Assembly: GCA_964568875.1 (NCBI GenBank)
Contig: CAZMSH010000017.1
Span: 19,091-83,090 of the forward strand
Source of the DNA: SLNP01 sp964568875
GTDB taxonomy: Bacteria; Bacteroidota; Bacteroidia; Bacteroidales; VadinHA17
Length of the DNA stretch: 64,000 bases
Direction: 5' to 3'
The notes under the pieces are model-generated. The model did not search any database. It was not told the DNA's origin and saw only the letters and a program-made list of their open reading frames with translations. Shown one piece after another: positions 10,201 through 17,902 of the stretch. Made by a program: the position numbers and the translations under genes. Position 1 is the stretch's first letter; every line of letters begins with the position of its first letter.

Positions 10201-10964
10201 ACAGTCGTAGGAAAGTTGTGGGTTTCAGCCTTAAGTGAAATAACCGTCTCCGTTTCTCTGACCGAGAAGAAATCAGCCTTGTGCTGCGTAGCCGGGGCAA
10301 AAAGTTCAGCTACCGGCCCCTGAAGAAAGGCACAGTTGTCGCGGTAGGCTGAGACAACGCGGTTAGGATGAGTTCTGGTAGTCTCTTTTATGAGCCTGAA
10401 GAGGGAACTCTCCTTTTCCTCTCCGTCAATGATGAATTTGCCGTTGAATATTTTGTGGCGGCAATGCTCCGAATTTACCTGTGAGAATCCGAATACTTCA
10501 CTGTCTGTAAGCTTCCTGCCGAGCCTTGCCGAGAGATCGTTAAGATAATCTATCTCCTCCTTATTAAGAGCAAGCCCTTCTTTTATATTGTAGGCAGGTA
10601 TATCATCAATTTCAATAACCTGATCAGGTTGCCTGTCAATGGTAAACAGCTGCTGATCCAGACCTCTGTAAACGATTTGAAGCATTCGGTCATAATCGGG
10701 ATTGGCAGATTCTGACGGGAAGAATTCCTCTATCCGTGTTATTCCCTCAATGCCCATATTCTGGGTTATCTCAACGGCATTAGTGCTCCAGGGTGTTATC
10801 ATTTCACGCCGGGGACCGATATAAGTTCCGGATACGCTTTCGCCATTGATCTGGTTTGCCTGACCGAAAAGCCAGATTAGCTTACGGATATCTTCTGCCT
10901 TTAATGGCTTCACTGAACCGGTAGCTATAATGCTCTTGCCGGGAGTTTCAAAGAAAAGAATCAT
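7287..10964 (-). CDS. purL: phosphoribosylformylglycinamidine synthase (large, single-chain)
   Basis: 1225 residues, the single-chain PurL that converts FGAR, ATP and glutamine to FGAM in the fourth step of purine synthesis. The N-terminal linker/AIRS half contains SQVNSEHCRHKIFNGKF and the substrate-loop region KAETHNFPTTVEPFNGASTG; the second AIRS half has GKDSLSMTQKY. The C-terminal glutaminase domain has the nucleophile Cys1074 in GVCNGCQLMAELG. Length is slightly under the proteobacterial enzyme (~1290). It is transcribed after the alpha-galactosidase gene but separated from it by a terminator hairpin and its own -7 motif, so it is probably an independent unit. Confidence 0.95.
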   Translation of the reverse strand: MILFFETPGKSIIATGSVKPLKAEDIRKLIWLFGQANQINGESVSGTYIGPRREMITPWSTNAVEITQNMGIEGITRIEEFFPSESANPDYDRMLQIVYRGLDQQLFTIDRQPDQVIEIDDIPAYNIKEGLALNKEEIDYLNDLSARLGRKLTDSEVFGFSQVNSEHCRHKIFNGKFIIDGEEKESSLFRLIKETTRTHPNRVVSAYRDNCAFLQGPVAELFAPATQHKADFFSVRETETVISLKAETHNFPTTVEPFNGASTGTGGEIRDRIAGGKGAFPVAGTAVYMTSYPRSESGRMWEESTEPRQWLYQTPEDILIKASNGASDFGNKFGQPLICGSVLTFEAFTSLRKYGYDKVIMLAGGIGFGRKSDSEKSVPSKGDVIVLLGGDNYRIGMGGGAVSSVDTGEYHSSIELNAVQRANPEMQKRVYNALRALAESDINPVISLHDHGAGGHLNCLSELVEATGGVIDISKLPVGDPTLSAREIVGNESQERMGLVIARTDYDTLRKIADRERAPVYAIGEVTGDNKFTFKNPLTGEKPIDLDLASFFGDPPRTVLRDNKVKADFTELKYDQDRLHEYLEQLLQLEEVACKDWLTNKVDRSVTGRIAKQQSAGELQLPLNNTGVIALDYRGKSGVATSLGHAPAAGLIDPEAGSELSIAEALTNIVWAPLTHRLQGVSLSANWMWPCKNSGEDARLYEAVEAASRFAISLGINIPTGKDSLSMTQKYDGDTVFSPGTVIISAAAEVSDVRSVIEPVLSNETSHGVIWIDMSCDEPSLGGSSFSQLLGTPGTSAPRVKDPKQFALIFNAIQELIGEGMIIAGHDISAGGLITTLLEMCFSNTTGGLAINLESKGENDTVKLLFSQNPGLVIQVADEVSAEEFLLERGISCHLIGHPVSERKIFLRNGGVDYSFDIDKLRDKWLRTSYLLDRRQSGDLALERYNNFGVNPLRYDLKKFEGSFRALGTDPGRRGLSGVRAAIIREKGVNGDREMAYALWLAGFDVRDVHMTDLVSGRETLEDISMIVFVGGFSNSDVLGSAKGWAGAFRYNEKARIALEKFYAREDTLSLGVCNGCQLMAELGLIYPGHNEMPKLLHNRSHKFESAFLGVTVSRSPSVMLQGLEGMELGIWVAHGEGRFSFPYEEDRYQIPVKYSHSVYPANPNGSDFDAAAVCSDDGRHLAIMPHLERAFMPWQCAYYPNARHSDDVTPWMRAFVNAFKWCSP

Positions 10965-11000
10965 TAATATAATTTATTATACTGATATACAGGGCGGTAT

Positions 11001-11023
11001 GCTGCAATATGTCTGATTGCAGC
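11001..11023 (-). promoter_or_regulatory. 5' stem-loop in purL leader
   Basis: A perfect 8-bp stem (GCTGCAAT / ATTGCAGC) with a 7-base loop lies ~40 bp upstream of the purL start. It would sit at the very 5' end of the transcript predicted from the -7 motif at 11031-11038, where a stem-loop could stabilise the mRNA. There is no T-run after it on the minus strand, so it is not a terminator. It does not resemble a purine riboswitch. Confidence 0.4.
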
Positions 11024-11030
11024 AGCAATG

Positions 11031-11038
11031 CAAATATA
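11031..11038 (-). promoter_or_regulatory. -7 promoter element TATATTTG for purL
   Basis: Exact match to the Bacteroidota -7 consensus TAnnTTTG on the minus strand, 67 bases upstream of the purL start codon, just downstream of the alpha-galactosidase terminator. A TTGA lies about 18 bases further upstream as a weak -33 candidate. Confidence 0.5.
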
Positions 11039-11055
11039 ACCAAATGCCACATAAA

Positions 11056-11085
11056 ATCAACCCGGTCAGTAGTGACCGGGTTGAT
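11056..11085 (-). terminator. terminator of the GH36 gene
   Basis: A 13-bp perfect stem (ATCAACCCGGTCA / TGACCGGGTTGAT) with a GTAG-type tetraloop, a few bases after the GH36 stop codon. On the minus strand the T-tract is short (TTTTAT), so termination may be partial; on the plus strand the stem is followed by CTATTTTTTT. Confidence 0.65.
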
Positions 11086-11090
11086 GTAGC

Positions 11091-13634
11091 CTATTTTTTT
11101 AGTGACGCATTATGTAATATAAGACCCGGTCCGGAACGGCCTCTCCCCGTTGCGCCTCCCTGGCGGCCCGTAACAATAATTCTCATCACAGAGGGCTTCC
11201 CTAATTTAATATCGACCATTACCGGAGGATCTCCGCTCTTTATCATTCCGCTTCTGTAAACTTCTTCGCCATCGGCTTCAAGAACTACTTCATATTCGGC
11301 CGTACGTGGTTCCTGTCCTTCTCTGACCACAATATCCTCAGCAGAAATTGCAGCCGTGAAGCCTGTAAACAATTCGTGAAGATTATATATGGCTGCTCCG
11401 GGCCTGAAAACAACAGTGTTGTCATAGAGTACCCCCGATGACCTCGCCGGTCGTTTCTGGATTGCTCCGGCCGGAACCGGATCTAACTCACTAAGTGATA
11501 AATGGTTGGGCAGGAGAGAGGCTATCGAGAAAGCTACTCCCGGAGACTCCCCTTCTCTGGCCGGTGACCTGCTGTTAAGGGTTCCGTCGTCCCATACCGT
11601 TCTTACATCGGCAACATATCTCTTATCTGGTTCGAGGTTGTTCAGCGGGAATTTTGTTTCTCCTGTATATCCAACTGTCTCTCCGTCAAGAAAGACCTGG
11701 TATCCGGAATTCAGATAGTATTGTGCCGACCATGTCACAACCGCTCCGGTAATCCCGTTGCGGGTAACTGAGACATTCGCCGGCTCCCGCGTTTCATATC
11801 TGTAGGCATAGGCAGGAGTGAAACTTACACTCCATTCTACCGTACCTGTTTCGGTCGGTTCAATGCGGGCTACAGCCCAACCCTGATGGTTGGTGAATCT
11901 TACATTAATCTTCTTTCTTCCTGCTTTTGCTGAGACTGATGATATTTCATAGTATTTGCCCGGAGGGAATGAGAATGTAAGCTCGTAAGGATCATTCTTT
12001 ATGACATTGCTGATTCCCTTAGCTGTCTGTGACGTTTCATCAAACGAATATGATACCAGGTCAACCCAACCCTGGGTAATATGCCTGCTGGTTGATATAA
12101 GCTCTGTATTACCTGTAACCGGTAGGAGTGTCAGTACCCTGCAGCTGGTAGTGGGGACAGTGATGCTGATTCCTGCCTCAAACGCACCCATGTACTCCTT
12201 GTTCCAGAAGTCGTAAACATGAACCCTGTCAGCTCCTGTTATGCCAAGCTCCTCCCAGTTCAGTACAATGGTTTCGTTTTTGTCCTCATTGAAATTGAAC
12301 AGCCCAACTACATCGTAGTTTTTCCCGAGGTGATTTATCTTCAGGTCCCATATCTTTTTGTTTATGGTTGCCGGAAAGAGATCAAGAGGTCGTATGTCGA
12401 CGGCAGGGTAAACCCTCCGCATCAGTTCCACCCTTTCTTCCGACAGGTCTGGCAGCCTGTCACTCATTAGCAGCGCCTGTCCGGTTAATCCCTGAAGAGT
12501 TGCCCATGCCCTTGCCTGATCAAGAGTGAGGGGTGCCCTCAGCATCATGACGTCCGGATCAGTGTACCAGACTATGTTGTGAAGATAGAAATGCTGCAGG
12601 GTAGGCCTCAGGGCTACATCAAAACCGCCTCTCCAACCCAGTACGACGTCTCCACCGGTACGCGAACCGTTCATAATTCCGACACCTTCAACCGGCATGC
12701 CCCAGCAGCCAAGAAGGAAACTCTCTTCACCTATGGCTTCTCGCATAATATCGAGCGTCTCACGGTACAACTCCTCGGCATTGCCTCCGGGTTTGTGCAT
12801 ATACTGGCTGTGAGCACGGTACTCATTAACCACAATGGGTTGTCCGTCGATTTTGTAGTATTCATAGCCCCAACTCCGCATTGTCTCAAATAGCTTTCTG
12901 AGATAATCCCTGCCCTGCGGTGACGTGGGATCCACAAGCCAGTCACCCTCCCAGGTGCGTGAGGCTGATGTTCCGTCAGGTTTGAGAATGAATACGCCCG
13001 GGAGTTTACTTACCACCTCTTCATTAGACTGACCATGCGGCGCTATCCATATGCCCGGAGTGAGCCCCAGCGACTTGATATACTCTGCAAGTGAGGCCAT
13101 CCCGTTGGGGAATGTATCGTCAAATCCGGTCCAGTCACGTGACCCCTTCCGTCCGTCTGGTCGCAGCGCCTGCCACCCGTCGTCAACCTGAACAACAGTG
13201 GCTCCATAGTCTTTCATATTGTCTGCTATCCATTTGGCATTTAGCATTACCTCCTTTTCAGTTATGTGCTGATAATAGTAATACCAGGTGCAGAAACCTG
13301 AAGGAGGGACAGGGAAAACAGTCTTATCAAGAGGCTTGTAAAATCTAATCCCAAGTGTGTCGCGGTAATAGTTTCTGATTACTGATCCGTCTTTAAGCTT
13401 TACTTCATCGCTGACCGGATCGAAAATACCGTCGGCAATAGGTGTCGTGACATCTCCCAGTGTCATTACAAACATGTCACGGTTAGGGCCATCCTTGATT
13501 CTTGCAGGAACCGGGTGAGGCCACTTCTGTTGAGCCACACCTGTACTGGTTTTTACTGTCTGTGCTCCAAGTTCTGTGATTATGGCAAACAGCACCAGCG
13601 TTAACAGAACAACAATGATTCTATTTGTCTTCAT
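11091..13634 (-). CDS. secreted GH36-family alpha-galactosidase with FN3 and NPCBM-like C-terminus
   Basis: 847 residues with a signal peptide (hydrophobic ~6-22, ending GAQT). The catalytic barrel shows GFCTWYYYY (~108), VVQVDDGWQ (~145) and PGIWIAPHGQ, the nucleophile Asp263 in YYKIDGQP, and the likely acid/base Asp329 in SRTGGDVVLGW, an arrangement typical of clan GH-D (GH27/GH36). A fibronectin-III-like segment (~625-690) and an NPCBM-type galactose-binding region (~710-845) follow. It would release terminal alpha-galactose from oligosaccharides or glycans in the periplasm or outside. No susCD pair lies beside it. A raffinose-synthase-like transglycosidase activity is the alternative. Confidence 0.8.
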   Translation of the reverse strand: MKTNRIIVVLLTLVLFAIITELGAQTVKTSTGVAQQKWPHPVPARIKDGPNRDMFVMTLGDVTTPIADGIFDPVSDEVKLKDGSVIRNYYRDTLGIRFYKPLDKTVFPVPPSGFCTWYYYYQHITEKEVMLNAKWIADNMKDYGATVVQVDDGWQALRPDGRKGSRDWTGFDDTFPNGMASLAEYIKSLGLTPGIWIAPHGQSNEEVVSKLPGVFILKPDGTSASRTWEGDWLVDPTSPQGRDYLRKLFETMRSWGYEYYKIDGQPIVVNEYRAHSQYMHKPGGNAEELYRETLDIMREAIGEESFLLGCWGMPVEGVGIMNGSRTGGDVVLGWRGGFDVALRPTLQHFYLHNIVWYTDPDVMMLRAPLTLDQARAWATLQGLTGQALLMSDRLPDLSEERVELMRRVYPAVDIRPLDLFPATINKKIWDLKINHLGKNYDVVGLFNFNEDKNETIVLNWEELGITGADRVHVYDFWNKEYMGAFEAGISITVPTTSCRVLTLLPVTGNTELISTSRHITQGWVDLVSYSFDETSQTAKGISNVIKNDPYELTFSFPPGKYYEISSVSAKAGRKKINVRFTNHQGWAVARIEPTETGTVEWSVSFTPAYAYRYETREPANVSVTRNGITGAVVTWSAQYYLNSGYQVFLDGETVGYTGETKFPLNNLEPDKRYVADVRTVWDDGTLNSRSPAREGESPGVAFSIASLLPNHLSLSELDPVPAGAIQKRPARSSGVLYDNTVVFRPGAAIYNLHELFTGFTAAISAEDIVVREGQEPRTAEYEVVLEADGEEVYRSGMIKSGDPPVMVDIKLGKPSVMRIIVTGRQGGATGRGRSGPGLILHNASLKK

Positions 13635-13741
13635 GGTGATTAAGATACTAGGAATATTATTCTGACGAAGTTCTTTAAAATGTAATTAATACACTTATAA
13701 AGGTATGATTAAAAACTATACGTGACAAATAAATTCCTCAA

Positions 13742-15778
13742 TTATTTCATGAAGCCGCTTCTTTTTAGCAATGGTTCTATTGAAGGCTCTCTGCCCCTGA
13801 AGTTTTTATATAGCACTGATGGTTTTTCCGTTCCTCCTTTTTCAAGTATATTTTTACGGAACGACAAGGCTGTTTTGGAGTCAAACAGCCCCTTTTCGGA
13901 GAATAGTGCGAAGGCATCGGCGTCGAGTACTTCAGCCCATTTGTATCCGTAGTATCCTGCAGCGTATCCTCCGCCAAAAAGGTGTCCGAAGGCCACACTG
14001 ATATTGGTACCCTCGACCGGGTGGAACAGTTCTGTGGCTACCAATGCATTTCGTTCAAAGGCATCCACATCGGCGATGTTGTCGTTTTTAATTGTATGCC
14101 AGGCCATATCAAGCATTCCGAAACTTAGTTGTCGCAGGCAGGCATAACCTTCATTGTAGACTGAAAGTGCCCTGAGTTTATCGAGCAGAGGTGCCGGTAT
14201 CTTCTCTCCGGTAATATAGTGTTCTGCCCATGTGTCAAGCCATTCTTTTTCATATGCCCAGTTTTCCATAATCTGCGACGGCAGTTCAACAAAGTCTCTC
14301 ACCACCCCGGTTCCCGAAAGCGATTCATATGTACATTCAGATAATATTGCGTGGAGTGCGTGACCGAATTCATGCAGTAATGTTGTCAGTTCGTTGTGGG
14401 TAAGCAGGGAAGGCGCTGAGGGTGTAGATCTGCTGAAATTCATCACGAGAGAAACCACTGGTCTTATATCATCCTTGTCCGTTCGGTACTGGTTTCTGAA
14501 GGTTGTCATCCATGCGCCTCCGCTTTTTCCTTTTCTTGGGTGAAAGTCGAGATACAGAATGGCCAGGTGTCTCTTGCCGTCAAGTACTTCGAAGACTGTT
14601 ACGTCTCGGTGATAAACAGGTATCTCATCTACTTCCCTGAAGGTTAAGCCGTAAAGTCTTTCTGCCAATGAGAAAACAGCCTTTTTCACTGACTCGAGCC
14701 TGAAGTATGGCCTGAGCATTTCGTCGTCAACTTCGAGGGTTGACTTTTTGAATTTTTCAGAATAGTATGACCAGTCCCATTTCATCAAATCACCCTTAAG
14801 CCCCTCTTCTGCAGCATATTTCGATATTTTCCTGAAGTTGACATTTGCTACGGGAAGGGCAGCAGACATCAATTTATTGAGGAATGACTTTACCTCCTCA
14901 GCCGAGCCAGCCATTCTGTCTTCAAGAACCAGTGAGGCATAGTCTTTATATCCCAACAGCTTTGCAAGTTCAAGCCTCAGGCATACTATTTTCTTTACAA
15001 TTTCCCTGTTATCGTGATCATTGTTTCTGAACGATCTTGAGGCATAGGCCCTGAACATTTTTTCCCTCAGTTGCCTGTTTGCCGCGTATTGCATAAAAGG
15101 TACAAAGCTGGGGGCATGAAGTGTGAATACCCAGCCATCAAGGTTTTGTGAAGCGGCCTCTGCTGAAGCCTGTTCCTTTATTTGAGCAGGGATGCCCTTC
15201 AGTTCATCTTCCTTTTTTATATGAAGCTGAAAATCATTGGTTTCTGCCAGTACGTTCTCTTCGAACTTCAAAGACAGCATTGCCAGTTCCGATGTTACTT
15301 CCCTGTATCTGTCGCGCCTGTAGCCTTCCAGACCTGCCCCACCGAGAATAAAGTTTCTGTATGTTCTCTCCAGGAGCATATTCTGCTCAGGCGTAAAAAC
15401 GGTATAGTCCCGGTTCCTGTAAACCTGGCTGATTCTGGCAAACAGTTCTTCGTTCAGGGTGATATCGTTTGAGTAATCTGTCAGCAGGGGAGACGCTTCC
15501 ATTGCGGCTGCCTGCAGGTCGCGGGAGGTTTCGGCACTGTTAAGGTTAAACAATATTTGTGAGATCACCGACAGCTCCATCCCGCTACGTTCCAGTGCCT
15601 CAACTGTATTGGCAAATGTGGGCGGTTCGCTGCTTCCGGTAATCTGGTCTATCTCTGATTTTGCCTTCTTTATTGCCTCGCTTATAGCTGGTATGTAATG
15701 TGCTACTGTAATATCGGCAAAGGGAGGAACCCCGAAGGGAGTGTCCCATTTTTTCAATAATGGGTTTATGTTGCTCAT
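13742..15778 (-). CDS. M3-family oligopeptidase (zinc metallopeptidase)
   Basis: 678 residues from the ATG at 15778; the upstream in-frame TTG at 15805 is less likely because a -7 promoter motif overlaps that spot. The zinc motif HEFGH is at residues 469-473, with the third ligand supplied by the ELPSQIMENW helix ~28 residues later. Length and motif match M3A thimet-type peptidases. PSQxMENW resembles oligopeptidase A more than Dcp, so symbol assignment is left open. There is no signal peptide, so it is probably cytoplasmic and degrades short peptides. Confidence 0.88.
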   Translation of the reverse strand: MSNINPLLKKWDTPFGVPPFADITVAHYIPAISEAIKKAKSEIDQITGSSEPPTFANTVEALERSGMELSVISQILFNLNSAETSRDLQAAAMEASPLLTDYSNDITLNEELFARISQVYRNRDYTVFTPEQNMLLERTYRNFILGGAGLEGYRRDRYREVTSELAMLSLKFEENVLAETNDFQLHIKKEDELKGIPAQIKEQASAEAASQNLDGWVFTLHAPSFVPFMQYAANRQLREKMFRAYASRSFRNNDHDNREIVKKIVCLRLELAKLLGYKDYASLVLEDRMAGSAEEVKSFLNKLMSAALPVANVNFRKISKYAAEEGLKGDLMKWDWSYYSEKFKKSTLEVDDEMLRPYFRLESVKKAVFSLAERLYGLTFREVDEIPVYHRDVTVFEVLDGKRHLAILYLDFHPRKGKSGGAWMTTFRNQYRTDKDDIRPVVSLVMNFSRSTPSAPSLLTHNELTTLLHEFGHALHAILSECTYESLSGTGVVRDFVELPSQIMENWAYEKEWLDTWAEHYITGEKIPAPLLDKLRALSVYNEGYACLRQLSFGMLDMAWHTIKNDNIADVDAFERNALVATELFHPVEGTNISVAFGHLFGGGYAAGYYGYKWAEVLDADAFALFSEKGLFDSKTALSFRKNILEKGGTEKPSVLYKNFRGREPSIEPLLKRSGFMK

Positions 15779-15802
15779 AATTATGAATTGACTGTCAATT
15801 CG

Positions 15803-15810
15803 CAAATATA
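15803..15810 (-). promoter_or_regulatory. -7 promoter element TATATTTG for the M3 peptidase
   Basis: Exact TAnnTTTG on the minus strand, ending 24 bases before the ATG at 15778. Its position inside the longer TTG-initiated reading frame supports the shorter start. Confidence 0.5.
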
Positions 15811-15910
15811 TTCTTATTTATTAAGATGCCTGTTGCAACAAAGCCATTCCATCCTTATTGTTAAAAAATCAAAAAAGTCAGCATGATTGATATTTATTGG
15901 AAAAAAACGC

Positions 15911-15918
15911 TACTTTTG
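15911..15918 (+). promoter_or_regulatory. -7 promoter element TACTTTTG for the trp leader
   Basis: Exact TAnnTTTG five bases upstream of the leader-peptide ATG. An ATTG at 15886-15889 is a possible -33 element at 21-base spacing. The predicted transcription start falls at about 15923-15926, on or beside the ATG, so the leader peptide may be translated from a leaderless mRNA. Confidence 0.55.
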
Positions 15919-15923
15919 CTCCC

Positions 15924-15998
15924 ATGAATACAATATCGTTATACACCTGGCGCTGGCACAGCTTACTTAGTTACGCTGTGAAACCTGTCATCGTATAA
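15924..15998 (+). CDS. trpL: tryptophan leader peptide (24 codons, Trp-Arg-Trp)
   Basis: A 24-codon reading frame, too short for usual gene finders, starting ATG AAT ACA and ending GTA TAA. Tryptophan codons are at 15948-15950 and 15954-15956 (peptide context YTWRWHS). It ends 25 bp before a strong terminator and 93 bp before the TrpB2 start. Two near-adjacent Trp codons placed just 5' of an RNA hairpin is the layout of a transcription attenuator leader. A ribosome stalled at the second Trp codon would cover the first hairpin arm (15957-15962) and leave the second arm free. Confidence 0.8.
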   Translation: MNTISLYTWRWHSLLSYAVKPVIV

Positions 15999-16053
15999 CG
16001 GATAAGATATTTAAAGTTACCGGGGCACACTGTTCACAGTGTGCCTTTTTTTT
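15957..16053 (+). promoter_or_regulatory. trp attenuator: mutually exclusive RNA hairpins
   Basis: Three competing pairings can be drawn. (1) Anti-antiterminator: CACAGC at 15957-15962 with GCTGTG at 15975-15980. (2) Antiterminator: 15972-15982 with 16033-16043, an 11-bp helix with two G-U pairs whose core CTGTGAA/TTCACAG is exact. (3) Terminator: 16024-16032 with 16037-16045 followed by a T-run. Pairing 2 consumes the loop and 3' arm of the terminator. Low tryptophan (ribosome stalled at the Trp codons) should favour 2 and read-through; high tryptophan should favour 1 plus 3. Confidence 0.75.
16024..16053 (+). terminator. attenuator terminator upstream of trpB2
   Basis: A 9-bp perfect stem GGCACACTG / CAGTGTGCC with tetraloop TTCA, followed by eight T residues, 39 bp before the TrpB2 ATG and after the leader stop codon. 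It is a canonical intrinsic terminator placed between promoter and structural gene. Confidence 0.88.
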
Positions 16054-16091
16054 GTGAAATACATTTTACTAACCACTTAATAATTAATGCT

Positions 16092-17459
16092 ATGGAAAAA
16101 AGAAAAAAGATTATTCTGAGTGAAAGGGAGATGCCCAGGCAATGGTATAATATAATAGCCGACATGCCAAACAAGCCACTGCCTCCTCTACATCCTGGAA
16201 CAAGGCAGCCTGTGGGCCCTGACGACCTTGCAGCGATATTTCCGATGGAACTGATAAAGCAGGAGGTGTCAGCAGAGAGGTATATAGACATACCCGATGA
16301 AGTACTTGATCTTTATCGCCTTTACAGGCCTTCACCGCTCTTCAGGGCCTACAACCTTGAAAAGCTTCTTGGTACAAAAAGTAAGATTTATTACAAGTAT
16401 GAGGGTGGAAATTATTCAGGTTCTCATAAGGCGAACACTGCGATAGCACAAGCATACTACAACAAGCAGGAAGGCATAAGGCGAATCACTACCGAGACCG
16501 GTGCCGGACAGTGGGGCAGTGCGATGAGCTTTGCCTGTAATCATTTTGGCATAGAACTACTGGTCTTTATGGTAAGGGTAAGTTATGACAGTAAGCCGGG
16601 ACGCAAGCTTATGATGAATTCATACAATGCTAAAGTTGTACCTTCACCCAGCCAGATGACAGGTGCCGGGAGGGCTATACTTGAGGCCAACCCTGACTCT
16701 CCAGGCAGTCTTGGCATAGCAATCTCAGAAGCTCTGGAAATTGCAATTCAGGATCCTTATACCAAGTACTCTCTTGGCAGCGTTTTGAACCATGTTATTC
16801 TACATCAGACAATAATTGGCCAGGAGGCACTTATTCAGATGGAAAAGGCCGGCGATTATCCTGATGTAGTAATAGGATGCTTCGGTGGTGGCTCCAATTT
16901 TTCAGGAATAGCTTTTCCCTTCCTGCGTGAGAAGCTGCTGAACAACAAAGATGTAAGATTGCTGACGATTGAGCCGGCCTCATGTCCCAAACTTACGAAG
17001 GGCCGCTTTATGTATGATTTCGGTGACACAGCCGGTATGACACCGCTGCTTCCCATGTACTCTCTGGGTCATAATTTTATTCCTGAGAAGATACATGCCG
17101 GCGGACTGAGGTATCATGGAGCTGGTGTTCTCGTAAGCCAGCTTCTGAAAGATGGCTTCGTGGAGGCCAGGGCAAAACTTCAGCGTGAATGCTTCGAAGG
17201 GGGAGTACTCTTTGCACGTACTGAAGGCATTCTGCCTGCTCCAGAGTCGACGTATGCAATTGCCGGAGCCCTTGATGAAGCCAGAAAAGCCGATCTTGAG
17301 GGTGTTTCGAAGACGATACTCTTTAACCTGAGCGGACACGGTCATTTCGATATATCGGCGTACGAAAAATACTTTGAGGGTAATCTGCCTGATCATGAGC
17401 TAACCGAAGCTGAACTGAAGGCCTCTATGGATGGACTTGACCTTCCGTTTTTAGACTGA
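16092..17459 (+). CDS. trpB: tryptophan synthase beta-like protein, TrpB2 type
   Basis: 455 residues from the ATG at 16092; an upstream in-frame GTG at 16041 lies inside the attenuator terminator and is rejected. It is a fold-type II PLP enzyme: SGSHKANTA carries the PLP lysine Lys113, GCFGGGSNF is the phosphate-binding loop near residue 262, and LNLSGHGHFDI-like sequence near 415 closes the active site. Length and sequence fit TrpB2 (~450 residues) rather than TrpB1 (~400). TrpB2 joins indole and serine to make tryptophan. It stands alone with no trpA or other trp genes nearby, and the attenuator implies induction by tryptophan shortage, suggesting indole salvage or supply. Confidence 0.9.
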   Translation: MEKRKKIILSEREMPRQWYNIIADMPNKPLPPLHPGTRQPVGPDDLAAIFPMELIKQEVSAERYIDIPDEVLDLYRLYRPSPLFRAYNLEKLLGTKSKIYYKYEGGNYSGSHKANTAIAQAYYNKQEGIRRITTETGAGQWGSAMSFACNHFGIELLVFMVRVSYDSKPGRKLMMNSYNAKVVPSPSQMTGAGRAILEANPDSPGSLGIAISEALEIAIQDPYTKYSLGSVLNHVILHQTIIGQEALIQMEKAGDYPDVVIGCFGGGSNFSGIAFPFLREKLLNNKDVRLLTIEPASCPKLTKGRFMYDFGDTAGMTPLLPMYSLGHNFIPEKIHAGGLRYHGAGVLVSQLLKDGFVEARAKLQRECFEGGVLFARTEGILPAPESTYAIAGALDEARKADLEGVSKTILFNLSGHGHFDISAYEKYFEGNLPDHELTEAELKASMDGLDLPFLD

Positions 17460-17478
17460 TGACATAAGTGAAAAATAA

Positions 17479-17515
17479 AACTGGCGCAGGTAATCATCTG
17501 CGCCAGTTTTTTTTT
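17479..17515. terminator. convergent terminator trpB2 / DUF3127
   Basis: A 9-bp perfect stem CTGGCGCAG / CTGCGCCAG (17481-17489, 17498-17506) with an 8-base loop, a T9 run on the plus side and an A-rich tract on the other side. It sits between the two convergent stop codons and can serve both strands. Confidence 0.85.
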
Positions 17516-17517
17516 CT

Positions 17518-17901
17518 TCAGAAAGGAAGTGAATCAAACTCTTCGTTTTCCGGTGGTGCATCTTCAAGTGAGTGTGGCGGGGTTGTGAATTCCTCCGTTT
17601 CGGTTGTATCCGTTACCCGCTCGACCCTCCAGGCGTCAAGGTTGGTAAAATAATTTACCCTGCCTTCCTTTTCCCAGCGGTTGCCCTTTATGTTGAAGAG
17701 TACCCTGACTTCATCCCTTATATAGCTCTCATCAATAATATCACACTTATCCTGTACAAGCTGGAATTTTATGTAATCGACAAATACTGTTCCTCCTGAT
17801 GACTCCTTCTTCTCAATGACAAATTCCCTTTTTCTGAATTTATCACTGACATTTACCACAGGATATATCTCAAACATTTTGCCTGTAATCTCAAAAGCCA
17901 T
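17518..17901 (-). CDS. DUF3127 OB-fold-like protein with SSB-type C-terminal tail
   Basis: 127 residues matching DUF3127, a small Bacteroidota family. An N-terminal beta-rich region (~1-95: ITGKMFEI, REFVIEK, YIKFQLVQDKCDII, VRVLFNIKGN) resembles an OB fold. An acidic disordered tail follows, ending EEFDSLPF. That ending resembles the acidic tip of single-stranded-DNA-binding protein that recruits repair and replication enzymes. It is the last gene after the two peptidyl-prolyl isomerases, with one base between it and the cyclophilin stop. A DNA-binding role is inferred from the tail and fold only. Confidence 0.75.
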   Translation of the reverse strand: MAFEITGKMFEIYPVVNVSDKFRKREFVIEKKESSGGTVFVDYIKFQLVQDKCDIIDESYIRDEVRVLFNIKGNRWEKEGRVNYFTNLDAWRVERVTDTTETEEFTTPPHSLEDAPPENEEFDSLPF

Positions 17902-17902
17902 A

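Noticed and set aside
10965..11055. Purine riboswitch upstream of purL
   Set aside because: Only one simple hairpin is present; no three-way junction or conserved loop sequence of known purine aptamers.
15779..15805. TTG start for the M3 peptidase
   Set aside because: It overlaps the -7 promoter motif, so that codon is unlikely to be in the transcript.
16041..16091. N-terminal extension of TrpB2 from an upstream GTG
   Set aside because: The extension would start inside the attenuator terminator and has no TrpB2 homology; the ATG at 16092 fits.
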